64,000 nucleotides of DNA from Sphingomonas sp. S2M10 (GTDB taxonomy: Bacteria > Pseudomonadota > Alphaproteobacteria > Sphingomonadales > Sphingomonadaceae). Below the pieces are notes generated by a model. The model saw nothing but the letters and a program-made list of their open reading frames with translations, was not told where the DNA came from and searched no databases. The stretch's first letter is position 1, and every line of letters starts with the position of its first letter. This document shows, piece after piece, positions 20,559 to 28,268 of this stretch. The stretch spans positions 124,001 through 188,000 of the forward strand of contig NZ_JAAILI010000055.1 in the NCBI RefSeq assembly GCF_012650175.1. Reading direction: 5' to 3'. A program made the position numbers and the translations under genes.

Positions 20559-21053
20559 TCAGCCCTTGCGGCTGGCCTCGAACAGGAACCAGGCGCGCTC
20601 TTCGGCCTGGTCGGTCCATTCGTCGACGATGCCGCTGGTGGCGTTGTCCTTGGCCTCTTCGGCCGCTTCCTTCACCGCGCGGAAGCTCTCGACGAGCTTC
20701 AGATTGTCGTCGCGCAGCTCGGCGAGCATGTCGCCCGGCGCCACGAACGCCGCGTCATTGTCCGAGATCGTCTGGCGACGCGCGATGTCGCCGATCGAGC
20801 GCAGCGTGGTGTTGCCGGTCTTACGGACCCGCTCGGCAATCGCATCGGTTACACCCAGAATCTGCGTCGCCTGATCGTCGAGCAGCAGGTGATAATCGCG
20901 GAAGTGGGGGCCGGAGACGTGCCAGTGGAAGTTCTTGGTCTTGAGATACAGCGTGAAGCAGTCCGCCAGCGCGCTGTTCAGGGCATCGGCGACGCTCTTG
21001 GTATCGTTGCGATTGAGGTCGGTCGGCGTCGCGAGTGCGGGATTATCAGCCAT
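20559..21053 (-). CDS. dps: Dps family DNA-protection / ferritin-like protein
   Basis: 164 residues with the Dps four-helix signature: Lys-Asn-Phe-His-Trp-His-Val-Ser-Gly-Pro-His-Phe (first ferroxidase ligands) followed by Leu-Leu-Asp-Asp-Gln. Other hallmarks are Asp-Ala-Ile-Ala-Glu-Arg-Val-Arg and a C-terminal Gln-Ala-Glu-Glu-Arg-Ala-Trp-Phe-Leu. Dps dodecamers oxidise and store iron and shield DNA under oxidative or starvation stress. The start at 21053 has GGAGG about seven bases upstream. It is divergent from rpmG across 252 bp. Confidence 0.93.
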   Translation of the reverse strand: MADNPALATPTDLNRNDTKSVADALNSALADCFTLYLKTKNFHWHVSGPHFRDYHLLLDDQATQILGVTDAIAERVRKTGNTTLRSIGDIARRQTISDNDAAFVAPGDMLAELRDDNLKLVESFRAVKEAAEEAKDNATSGIVDEWTDQAEERAWFLFEASRKG

Positions 21054-21305
21054 GGGTGTCCTCCTGAAGGCGGTCGATTCGTAGCCCTAACGATCGGGAT
21101 ATAGGATCGGGTTCCGCGACGGAAACAGCCATGCGGATGGATTATCCCGATCAGGCTGATCGGCGGTTCCACTGGGCGCGGGATCGGCGATGTGCGCGCC
21201 AAGGCTTGACTTTCCCGGCCGATTCGCGCATCCGCTCCCGCCTGTCAGCGGTGTGCCCATGGCGCGCCGCTCTTTTCTTTTCGCACGAATCAAGGGTTCC
21301 GGGTC

Positions 21306-21473
21306 ATGGCAAAGCCGACCACCGTAAAGATCAAGCTCGTCAGCACGGCGGATACGGGCTTCTTCTATGTCACCAAGAAGAATCCGCGCACGCAGACCGA
21401 GAAGCTCAGCTTCCGCAAATATGATCCGGTCGTGCGCAAGCATGTCGACTTCAAGGAAGCGAAGATCAAGTAA
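21306..21473 (+). CDS. rpmG: 50S ribosomal protein L33
   Basis: A 55-residue protein: [20 protein letters not shown], then Tyr-Val-Thr-Lys-Lys-Asn, then [11 protein letters not shown] and the C-terminal Lys-Glu-Ala-Lys-Ile-Lys. Length and sequence are standard for proteobacterial L33. It is of the Cys-minus type without the zinc-binding cysteines, so it does not depend on zinc. A terminator with a G-rich stem follows at 21519-21546. The gene stands alone, as it often does in alphaproteobacteria. Confidence 0.96.
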   Translation: MAKPTTVKIKLVSTADTGFFYVTKKNPRTQTEKLSFRKYDPVVRKHVDFKEAKIK

Positions 21474-21518
21474 TGCTGCCGGGCGCCCCAGCCGCGCCCG
21501 CGCTGTTTGATCGCATCG

Positions 21519-21546
21519 CGCCGGATCCTTCGGGGGTCCGGCGTTT
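21519..21546 (+). terminator. Intrinsic terminator of rpmG
   Basis: CGCCGGATCC pairs with GGTCCGGCG (one bulged base) and is followed by TTTTCGC. It ends about 15 bp before the stop of the converging divK gene. Confidence 0.78.
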
Positions 21547-21561
21547 TCGCTGTATCACGGC

Positions 21562-21939
21562 TTATTCCTCGATCGTGGCCATCAGCTTTTCGACCTGATC
21601 GACGAAGCGCGCCAGCGAGATCGGCTTGGCGACATAGGAGCGCGCCCCGGCTGCGCGGATCCGCTCTTCGTCCTCGTGGCTCGAATAGGCGGTCACCGCC
21701 ATGATCGGGATGCGGCCCAGCACCGGATCGGCCTGCATCTGGCCGATCAGCTCGAAGCCGGTGACGTGCGGCAGCTGCACGTCCATGATGACGAGATGCG
21801 GACGGAAGCGATGTGCGCTCGGCACGGCCTCGCGCCCGTCGCGCACCGGCTCGGCTTCATAGCCATGCGCGCGCAACAGGTCGCAGAAGAGCTTCAGGTT
21901 CAGTTCGTTGTCCTCGACAACGAGTACTCTTTTTGGCAC
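21562..21939 (-). CDS. divK: Single-domain response regulator DivK
   Basis: 125 residues, a receiver domain only. Acidic pocket Glu9-Asp10, phosphoacceptor Asp53 in Ile-Met-Asp-Val-Gln-Leu-Pro, the switch Thr in Val-Thr-Ala-Tyr, and Lys in Val-Ala-Lys-Pro-Ile-Ser. The opening Val-Leu-Val-Val-Glu-Asp-Asn-Glu-Leu-Asn-Leu-Lys-Leu-Phe is diagnostic of DivK. In Caulobacter, DivK controls the cell cycle through the DivJ/PleC/DivL kinases; the role in sphingomonads is inferred from this. It starts at a GTG. PleD, often downstream, is absent. It is divergent from the DUF3572 gene with only 35 bp between starts. Confidence 0.92.
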   Translation of the reverse strand: MPKRVLVVEDNELNLKLFCDLLRAHGYEAEPVRDGREAVPSAHRFRPHLVIMDVQLPHVTGFELIGQMQADPVLGRIPIMAVTAYSSHEDEERIRAAGARSYVAKPISLARFVDQVEKLMATIEE

Positions 21940-21974
21940 GCGCTACCCCTAGTCTGCGGCAGTGGTGTTAGGCG

Positions 21975-22241
21975 ATGGCGGGCGACGTGACAAATCCCGA
22001 AACAATGGCCCTCCAGGCTTTGGCGTGGATTCTCAGCGAGTCCGGGCGCGCGGCGCGCCTGCTGGACCTCACGGGTCTGGACCCCGCAACGCTGCGGGCG
22101 CGGGCCGGCGACCCCACCTTGCTCGCCGCAGCGATCGGCTTTCTCGAATCGTACGAACCCGATCTGATCGCGTGCGCCGATGCGCTCGATCTCTCCCCCG
22201 CGGTGCTGGTCGAGGCCCGCCGCCAGCTGGAACGCGCATGA
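21975..22241 (+). CDS. DUF3572 family protein
   Basis: 88 residues. The segment Ala-Leu-Gln-Ala-Leu-Ala-Trp-Ile-Leu-Ser-Glu and the Leu-Leu-Asp-Leu-Thr-Gly-Leu-Asp-Pro-Ala-Thr-Leu-Arg motif fit DUF3572, a small helical alphaproteobacterial family of unknown function that is regularly found next to divK. There is no signal peptide. The stop overlaps the start of the HAD gene (ATGA), so the two are co-translated. Confidence 0.85.
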   Translation: MAGDVTNPETMALQALAWILSESGRAARLLDLTGLDPATLRARAGDPTLLAAAIGFLESYEPDLIACADALDLSPAVLVEARRQLERA

Positions 22242-22849
22242 AACCGCTGCTGATCACCGATTGCGATGAAGTGCTGCTCCACATGGTGCGCCATTTCGGC
22301 GAATGGCTGGGCGACACCCATGACATCGATTTTGCCTTGAACGGCAGCGCGTTCGAAGGTGCCATGCGGCGGCGCGGCGACGGCAGCACGCTGGAGGGCC
22401 CGGAAATGTGGGCGCTGCTCGACGGCTTCTTCCCCGCCGAGATGGAGCGCCAGACGCTGGTGCCGCACGCCCGGGAGGCGCTGGGCCGCATCGCAGCGGT
22501 GGCCGACATCGTCGTGCTCACCAACCTGCAGGACCATTGCCGCGATCACCGCATCACCCAATTGGCGAATCACGGCATCGTTCACCGCGTAGAATGCAAT
22601 CAGGGCGGCAAGGGTGCCCCGGTGGCGAAACTGGTCGCGGAGCACGGCGCGCCGGTCGCGGTGTTCGTCGACGATCTCGCCGTCCACCATGAATCGGTCG
22701 CCAAGCATGCGCCCGACGTGTTCCGGCTCCACATGGTGGCCGAGCCGAGCCTGGCTCCCAAGGTGCCCCCCGCCCCGCACGCCCATGCGCGTATCGACGA
22801 CTGGCGCGACGCCGAAGCATGGATCCTGGAGCGCTTCGCCGGCGCCTGA
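22238..22849 (+). CDS. HAD family hydrolase
   Basis: 203 residues. The N-terminal Ile-Thr-Asp-Cys-Asp-Glu-Val-Leu carries the nucleophile pair Asp8-x-Asp10 of the HAD superfamily. Motif II is Val-Val-Leu-Thr-Asn-Leu. Motif III/IV is Gly-Gly-Lys-Gly-Ala-Pro and Val-Phe-Val-Asp-Asp-Leu. It is probably a phosphatase acting on a small substrate. The translational coupling to DUF3572 and the position opposite divK are conserved-looking context; substrate unknown. Confidence 0.87.
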   Translation: MKPLLITDCDEVLLHMVRHFGEWLGDTHDIDFALNGSAFEGAMRRRGDGSTLEGPEMWALLDGFFPAEMERQTLVPHAREALGRIAAVADIVVLTNLQDHCRDHRITQLANHGIVHRVECNQGGKGAPVAKLVAEHGAPVAVFVDDLAVHHESVAKHAPDVFRLHMVAEPSLAPKVPPAPHAHARIDDWRDAEAWILERFAGA

Positions 22850-22891
22850 CGAGGCCTTGACCCTGCCCGCGCCCGGTGGTTGGGTCGGGGC

Positions 22892-23356
22892 ATGACCACT
22901 GCCATCGATCGCACGCTCGCCGAGCTCGGCCTCGCCCTTCCCGAGGCCGCCGCTCCCGTCGCCGCCTATGTCCCGGCCGTTGCGGCCGGCGGGCTGCTCC
23001 ACCTCTCCGGGCAGCTGCCGTTCAAGGACGGCGCGCTGATGACCGGCCGCCTCGGCGAAGACCGCGACGTCGCCTATGGCACCGAGGCGGCACAGCGCTG
23101 CGGCCTGATGCTTGTCGCGCAGATCAAGAAGGCGCTCGACGGCGACCTTTCGCGAGTCAAACGCGTGGTGAAGCTGGGCGTGTTCGTGAATTCCACCGCC
23201 GATTTCACCGATCAGCCCAAGGTCGCCAACGGCGCGTCGGAACTGATGCAGGCGCTGTTCGGTGAGGCCGGCCGCCACGCCCGCAGCGCGGTGGGCGTCG
23301 CCGCCCTGCCGCTGGGCGCCGCCGTCGAAGTCGACGCGATCATCGAACTCTCCTGA
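22892..23356 (+). CDS. RidA family protein
   Basis: 154 residues, ATG at 22892. A YjgF/YER057c/UK114-type fold: Leu-His-Leu-Ser-Gly-Gln-Leu-Pro, then Val-Lys-Leu-Gly-Val-Phe-Val-Asn-Ser, and a C-terminal Ala-Arg-Ser-Ala-Val-Gly-Val-Ala-Ala-Leu-Pro-Leu-Gly-Ala-Ala-Val-Glu-Val-Asp-Ala. The catalytic Arg of imine deaminases appears in Ala-Arg-Ser-Ala. It resembles the longer branch with an N-terminal Leu-Ala-Glu-Leu-Gly-Leu helix, whose members may not be true deaminases. It starts 42 bp after the HAD stop, perhaps in the same transcript. Confidence 0.9.
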   Translation: MTTAIDRTLAELGLALPEAAAPVAAYVPAVAAGGLLHLSGQLPFKDGALMTGRLGEDRDVAYGTEAAQRCGLMLVAQIKKALDGDLSRVKRVVKLGVFVNSTADFTDQPKVANGASELMQALFGEAGRHARSAVGVAALPLGAAVEVDAIIELS

Positions 23357-23374
23357 ACCGAAGCACCGCCAACG

Positions 23375-23411
23375 AAAAACGCCGGCCCGCATTTCTGCGC
23401 GCCGGCGTTTT
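23375..23411. terminator. Bidirectional intrinsic terminator
   Basis: AAAAACGCCGGC and GCCGGCGTTTT flank a 14-nt loop. A-run and T-run lie on the outer sides, so it can end transcription from both the RidA gene and the opposing DUF3035 lipoprotein gene. Confidence 0.88.
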
Positions 23412-23433
23412 GCTTGTCGGGCGATGCGCGCCC

Positions 23434-23847
23434 TTATTGCGGCGTGCTGACGCTCGCGTCCTTGTTGTCGCCCTGGGGCGATTTCAGGATGTCCTGGGTG
23501 GTGGTGCCCTTGTCGACCACGGTGGTCGCCGGGCTCCCGGCATTGCTGCGCACGCCGGCATCGGCGCTCGCGGCCCCTGCCTGGTCGAGCGTCGCGGTCT
23601 CGGCCGGGCTGCGCGCCGCGGTGCCGCCGAACAGCGCTTCCAGCGCCTGATCGGACGGATTGGTGTCCTGCGGGCGGGCAGCACCCGGCTGCGGCGGACG
23701 CAGCGAGAAATCGGGCGGGATCACCAGCGGTGCCTGGCGGGCCACCGCGAACTCGTCCGGACGCGCCCGATCATACCCCTTCTTGCCGCACGCCGACAGC
23801 GAGGCCACCAGGGCGACGCCGGTCGCGACGAGGATCAACTTACGCAT
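23434..23847 (-). CDS. DUF3035 family lipoprotein
   Basis: 137 residues from the ATG at 23847, which lies inside the end of lspA (8-bp overlap). The lipoprotein signal peptide ends in the lipobox Leu-Ser-Ala-Cys. The family signature follows: Arg-Pro-Asp-Glu-Phe-Ala-Val, then Ala-Pro-Leu-Val-Ile-Pro-Pro-Asp-Phe-Ser-Leu-Arg-Pro-Pro. The rest is low-complexity and probably disordered. DUF3035 lipoproteins follow lspA in many alphaproteobacteria; this one is itself a substrate type for LspA. Function unknown. Confidence 0.88.
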   Translation of the reverse strand: MRKLILVATGVALVASLSACGKKGYDRARPDEFAVARQAPLVIPPDFSLRPPQPGAARPQDTNPSDQALEALFGGTAARSPAETATLDQAGAASADAGVRSNAGSPATTVVDKGTTTQDILKSPQGDNKDASVSTPQ

Positions 23848-24361
23848 TGAATTTCTTCTCCACAGGGGCAGGCGACTTGGGGTTCTTGTCGCGAACGAGC
23901 AGGGCACGAAGCAGCAGGATCACCACGCCGATGGTAATCGCGGCATCGGCCACGTTGAAGACCAAAAAGGGGCGCCATTCGCCGAAATGCAGATCGGCGA
24001 AATCGACGACATAGCCGAGGCGGCTGCGATCGAGGATGTTGCCGCACGCGCCCCCCAGCACCAGGCCGAGCGCGACGACGTCACCGGTCTTCTTCTCGCG
24101 CAGCATCCACACGCACACGCCGATCGCGATGCACACGGTCATCAGCACCAGCAGCCAGCGCATGGTCGGGCTGTTGGCCGAGAGCAGGCCCAGCGACACG
24201 CCGATATTCTTGACGAAGCGCAGGTCGAAGAACGACGTGATCGTCATCGAGTCATTCTGCACCACCAGCCCAAGCGGGCCGGTGACGATGTACTTGGTCA
24301 GCTGGTCGAGCACGAACACGGCAAGCGCCGCAGCGAAGCCATAGAGGCGAACCTGCTTCAT
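23840..24361 (-). CDS. lspA: Lipoprotein signal peptidase (signal peptidase II)
   Basis: 173 residues, four predicted membrane helices. The aspartyl protease pair is visible: Asp120 in Arg-Leu-Gly-Tyr-Val-Val-Asp-Phe and Asp139 in Phe-Asn-Val-Ala-Asp-Ala. The conserved Asp-Gln-Leu-Thr-Lys is in helix 1. It cleaves prolipoprotein signal peptides at the lipobox in the inner membrane. The ATG at 24361 overlaps the ileS stop (ATGA); ileS-lspA is a classic bacterial pairing. Confidence 0.95.
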   Translation of the reverse strand: MKQVRLYGFAAALAVFVLDQLTKYIVTGPLGLVVQNDSMTITSFFDLRFVKNIGVSLGLLSANSPTMRWLLVLMTVCIAIGVCVWMLREKKTGDVVALGLVLGGACGNILDRSRLGYVVDFADLHFGEWRPFLVFNVADAAITIGVVILLLRALLVRDKNPKSPAPVEKKFNA

Positions 24362-27321
24362 CACGACACCACCTCTGCGCAACGATCGCACAATGCCCCA
24401 TCCTCGGTCACTTCGGGAAGATGGCGCCAGCACCGGCCGCATTTGTGGCGATCGGTGGGCGTGACCGTGACATCGGCGCCTTGCTCCACCTTCGCCACGA
24501 TGAACAGCTCGGTGAGATCCTCGGCCGGCATCGGCAGGCTTGGCACCGTCACCTCGGCCTCGAGGCTGGAGCGCACCTTCTTCTCGCGGCGATAGGGCTC
24601 GATCGCTTCGGTGACGGTCTGGCGCAGCGCGCGGATCGCGGTCCAGTCATGCGCGACCGCAGCACCTTGCGGCAGCAACGGCCATTCGAGCTCGTGAACT
24701 GATCCGTCCTCGCTCGGGAAGCGGCTCTGCCACACTTCCTCGGCGGTGAAGGCGAGGATCGGCGCGGCGTAGCGGACCAGCGCGTGGAACAGCACGTCCA
24801 GCACCGTGCGATAGGCGCGGCGCTTGGGATCGCTCTCCGCGTCGCAATAGAGGCAGTCCTTGCGGATATCGAAGAAGAAGGCCGAGAGGTCCTCGTTCAT
24901 GAAGTCGCCGAGCGCGCGCGCATAGCGATTGAACTCGAACGCCTCCGCCGCCGAGCGCAGTTCCGCATCCAGCGCCGCCAGCTTGTGAAGCACATAGCGC
25001 TCCAGCTCGGGCATCTCGGCCACCGCGACCTTCTCGGCCTCGCCAAACCCGTCGAGCGCGCCGAGCAGATAGCGGAAGGTGTTGCGGATCTTGCGGTACG
25101 CGTCGCCGGTGCCGGCCAGCACTTCCTTGCCGATGCGGACGTCGTCGAAATAGTCGGTCTGCGCGACCCAGAGGCGCAGGATGTCCGCGCCGCTCTCGCC
25201 GATGATCTTTAAGGGATCGACGACGTTGCCGAGCGACTTGGACATCTTCTTGCCCTGGCCGTCGAGCGCGAAGCCATGGGTGAGCACCGCGTCATAGGGC
25301 GCCCGGCCGCGCGTGCCCGACGATTCGAGCAGCGACGACTGGAACCAGCCGCGATGCTGGTCCGAGCCTTCGAGATAGAGGTTGGCGCGGGCGCCCTCGC
25401 CGTAGCGCGCCTCGATCACGAAGCTGTGGGTCGAGCCGCTGTCGAACCACACGTCGAGAATGTCGGTGACGACCTCATAGTCCTCGAAGGCGTAGTCGGG
25501 GCCGAGCAGCGCCTGGTGGTCGGCCTGGAACCAGGCATCGGCCCCGCCGGCGCGGAAGGCATCGAGGATGCGGGCGTTGACCGCGGGGTCGCGGAGATAG
25601 TCGCCGGTCGCACGGTTGACGTAGAGCGCGATCGGCACGCCCCAGGCGCGCTGGCGGCTGATCACCCAGTCCGGGCGGCCCTCCACCATCGCGCGGATGC
25701 GGTTGATCGAGCGCTCCGGCACCCAGCGGGTGCGTTCGATGGAGTCGAGGGCGATCTGGCGGAGCGTGGGGGCGTTGCTGTGCGCTCCCCCTCCCGCTTG
25801 CGGGAGGGGGCTGGGGGGTGGGCCCCCGGCATCCGCGAGTGCATCGCTGGTGGAGAGCGAGGGCCCACCCCCGGCCCCTCCCGCAAGCGGGAGGGGAGCG
25901 GATCTATCCATGGGAATGAACCACTGCGGGGTCGCCCGGAAGATGATCTTGGCCTTGCTCCGCCAGCTGTGCGGATAGCTGTGCTGGAAGTCGTCCGAGG
26001 CGGCGAGCAGCGCGCCGGCGGCCCGCAGGTCCGAGCAGATCGGGCCTTCGGCGCTGGCGAACTTCTTGTTGATCACCGATCCCTGGCCGCCGAGCCACAG
26101 CCAGTCGGCGCGGTACATGCCGGCGCCGTCGACCGCGAAGACGGGGTCGATGCCGTGCGCCTTGCACAGCAGGAAGTCGTCCTCGCCGTGATCCGGCGCC
26201 ATATGGACGAGGCCGGTACCCGCATCGGTGGTGACGAAGTCGCCGGGCAGGAACGGCCGCGGCTTGGCGAAGAACCCGCCGAGCGCGTGCATCGGGTGGC
26301 GTGCGACGGCACCGGCGAGCTGCGAACCAAGGAATGTCGGCTTGCTTTCCAGGTCGATTCCGAAGTGCTCGGCTCCGGACGAAGGTGGGCGACTGATGCC
26401 TGCCTTCTGCGCACGATCCATGAAGCTAGCGACAAGCGGCTTTGCGATCAGCAGCTTTCGGACTTCTGTGATCGTGACCGATTTTCCGAACTCCGCCTCC
26501 GGCAAATTCGTCCAATCGTCGATCAGAACGTACTCAACCTCAGGCCCATAGGCGAGCGCCTGGTTCACCGGGATCGTCCACGGCGTGGTCGTCCAGATTA
26601 CCGCGTAAGCGCCTTCGAGCTCCGGCGCGTTCGGCGCGGACTCAATCTGGAACGCCACGTCAATCTGCGTGGACGTGATGTCCTCATATTCGACCTCGGC
26701 CTCGGCCAGCGCGGTCTTTTCGACCGGCGACCACATCACCGGCTTGGCGCCGCGATAGAGCTGGCCGCTCTCGGCGAACTTGAGCAGTTCGCCCGCGATC
26801 CGCGCCTCGGCGTCGAACTTCATGGTGAGATAGGGATCGTCCCAGTCGCCCAGGATGCCGAGCCGCTCGAACTGGCCGCGCTGCACCGCCACCCACTTCT
26901 CCGCATAGGCGCGGCATTCGGCGCGGAAGGCGACGGGGTCGACTTCGTCCTTGTTGAGCTTCTTGGCGCGGTACGCCTCTTCGACCTTCCACTCGATCGG
27001 CAGGCCGTGGCAGTCCCAGCCGGGGACGTAGGGCGCGTCCTTGCCCATCAGGCTCTGGCTGCGGACGACGATGTCCTTGAGGATCTTGTTGAGCGCATGG
27101 CCCATATGGATGTCGCCATTGGCGTAGGGCGGGCCGTCGTGCAGCAGGAAGCGCTCGCGGCCGGCGCGGGCCTCGCGCAGCTTGCTGTAGAGGCCAATCT
27201 TCGCCCAGCGCTCGAGGATGGCGGGCTCCTTGGCAGCAAGGCCGGCCTTCATCGGGAAATCGGTCTTCGGCAGGAAGACGGTGTCGCGCCAGTCGCGCTG
27301 GGTGTCGGTTGCGTCAGTCAT
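24361..27321 (-). CDS. ileS: Isoleucyl-tRNA synthetase, with a repeat-encoded insertion
   Basis: 986 residues, longer than the roughly 940 usual for this enzyme, which charges tRNA-Ile. The class I motifs are HMGH at 72-75 and Lys-Met-Ser-Lys-Ser near 691-695. The editing domain lies between them. A C-terminal zinc site is formed by Cys-Gly-Arg-Cys...Cys-Asp-Arg-Cys. Residues about 475-512 (25785-25898) are encoded by a complete palindromic repeat element and read as a Gly/Pro/Ala/Ser-rich loop between Pro-Met-Asp-Arg and Thr-Leu-Arg-Gln-Ile. A lower-GC stretch lies in the editing domain (about 26330-26560). Start ATG 27321. First gene of ileS-lspA-DUF3035. Confidence 0.95.
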   Translation of the reverse strand: MTDATDTQRDWRDTVFLPKTDFPMKAGLAAKEPAILERWAKIGLYSKLREARAGRERFLLHDGPPYANGDIHMGHALNKILKDIVVRSQSLMGKDAPYVPGWDCHGLPIEWKVEEAYRAKKLNKDEVDPVAFRAECRAYAEKWVAVQRGQFERLGILGDWDDPYLTMKFDAEARIAGELLKFAESGQLYRGAKPVMWSPVEKTALAEAEVEYEDITSTQIDVAFQIESAPNAPELEGAYAVIWTTTPWTIPVNQALAYGPEVEYVLIDDWTNLPEAEFGKSVTITEVRKLLIAKPLVASFMDRAQKAGISRPPSSGAEHFGIDLESKPTFLGSQLAGAVARHPMHALGGFFAKPRPFLPGDFVTTDAGTGLVHMAPDHGEDDFLLCKAHGIDPVFAVDGAGMYRADWLWLGGQGSVINKKFASAEGPICSDLRAAGALLAASDDFQHSYPHSWRSKAKIIFRATPQWFIPMDRSAPLPLAGGAGGGPSLSTSDALADAGGPPPSPLPQAGGGAHSNAPTLRQIALDSIERTRWVPERSINRIRAMVEGRPDWVISRQRAWGVPIALYVNRATGDYLRDPAVNARILDAFRAGGADAWFQADHQALLGPDYAFEDYEVVTDILDVWFDSGSTHSFVIEARYGEGARANLYLEGSDQHRGWFQSSLLESSGTRGRAPYDAVLTHGFALDGQGKKMSKSLGNVVDPLKIIGESGADILRLWVAQTDYFDDVRIGKEVLAGTGDAYRKIRNTFRYLLGALDGFGEAEKVAVAEMPELERYVLHKLAALDAELRSAAEAFEFNRYARALGDFMNEDLSAFFFDIRKDCLYCDAESDPKRRAYRTVLDVLFHALVRYAAPILAFTAEEVWQSRFPSEDGSVHELEWPLLPQGAAVAHDWTAIRALRQTVTEAIEPYRREKKVRSSLEAEVTVPSLPMPAEDLTELFIVAKVEQGADVTVTPTDRHKCGRCWRHLPEVTEDGALCDRCAEVVS
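25785..25898. repeat. Palindromic repeat element inside the ileS reading frame
   Basis: Exactly 114 bp (38 codons). Terminal hairpins CCCCTCCCGC-TT-GCGGGAGGGG at both ends; further complementary GGGGGTGGGCCC / GGGCCCACCCCC arms lie inside, around a variable centre. The whole unit is a composite inverted repeat of the same style as the intergenic element at 1943-2079. It causes no frameshift or stop in ileS. Confidence 0.9.
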
Positions 27322-27374
27322 GGGTCGCGCGGGATTAGCCGGTGTGGCGGGGGAAGTCATCCCTGCTCTTCTTC

Positions 27375-27486
27375 TAAGCCCCTCCTCCTTGGAGGAGGGG
27401 TTGGGGTGGAGGGATTCCAGAACAGAAGTTGGTCTCGGTGAGACTCTGCCCCACCCCAAACCCCTCCCCTGAAGGGGAGGGGCTTA
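27375..27486. repeat. Composite palindromic element, 112 bp (type A, copy 1)
   Basis: The termini read TAAGCCCCTCC and GGAGGGGCTTA. Each end is a hairpin, and the centre holds GGGATTCCAGAAC and GGTCTCGGTGAGAC blocks. It differs from the inverse complement of 40380-40491 at only about eight positions, mostly in a 7-base central stretch. It lies 53 bp upstream of the ileS start and just after the lipoprotein methyltransferase gene's stop. Confidence 0.9.
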
Positions 27487-27494
27487 AGAGTGCG

Positions 27495-28268
27495 CTATTC
27501 GTGCGCGCCGTTGGGCTTGGGCGTCACCGCCTTGGCGTGCGCGCCGGACTTGCAGGCGCGGATCGTCTCGGGCTCCGGCCGCGAACCGCGTGCCTCGAAC
27601 ACGGCCATGTACCCGCCCGCCGAGGCCATGGGCCGCATCGAGACCTGGACATAGCCCACCGCCGCGAACTCGCACTTGAGCAGCGCGGGCGGCGTCCCGT
27701 GATTCTCGGTAGCGCGATCGGCATCGACCACAATCACCTGCCCGCCCGGCGCCAGCGACGGCCGCAGCCGCCACAGGAACTCGTAGGGCGATTCGATCTC
27801 GTGGTACATGTGCACCATCAGCACGCGATCGAAGCTGTTCTCGGGCAGTCGCGGGTCGGCGGGGAGCCCCAGCCGCACGCTGACATTGTCGAGCTTCTCG
27901 CGCACCACGCGCGTCGCCAGCGCGCTGATGTAATCGGGGACGATGTCCTCGGCGACCACCCGCCCCTTGGCGCCGACGCGCTGGCCGAGGCGGATCGTGT
28001 AATAGCCCTCGCCCGCGCCGATATCGGCGACGGTCATGCCGGGCTTGATGCCGGCCAGGTCCATCACCTTGGCCGCCTCGTTCAGCCGGTCCCGCTCTTC
28101 CTCGCTCGACCAGCGCGACGAGACGATCGTCGCCACCGGCCGGTCCGCCGCGGGGAAACCCGAGTTCGCCGGATCCTGGCGCTCGTTACGCGCCGCCCGC
28201 GGACTGCCGTCGCACGCCGCCAGCAGCAGCGTCACGCCGAGCAGCAGGGGCCGCGCGCGCAAGCTCAA
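27495..28268 (-). CDS. Putative lipoprotein with a class I SAM-dependent methyltransferase domain
   Basis: About 257 residues. The likely start is the TTG at 28268, whose last bases overlap the prfB stop, so translation is coupled; no ATG fits. The N-terminus is a lipoprotein signal: [12 protein letters not shown]. A methyltransferase Rossmann core follows, with motif I [11 protein letters not shown] and later Val-Leu-Met-Val-His-Met-Tyr-His-Glu and Ile-Val-Val-Asp-Ala-Asp. The fold is clear, but SAM is not expected in the periplasm, so either the anchor is unusual or the domain has another ligand. Substrate unknown. Confidence 0.8.
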   Translation of the reverse strand: MSLRARPLLLGVTLLLAACDGSPRAARNERQDPANSGFPAADRPVATIVSSRWSSEEERDRLNEAAKVMDLAGIKPGMTVADIGAGEGYYTIRLGQRVGAKGRVVAEDIVPDYISALATRVVREKLDNVSVRLGLPADPRLPENSFDRVLMVHMYHEIESPYEFLWRLRPSLAPGGQVIVVDADRATENHGTPPALLKCEFAAVGYVQVSMRPMASAGGYMAVFEARGSRPEPETIRACKSGAHAKAVTPKPNGAHE

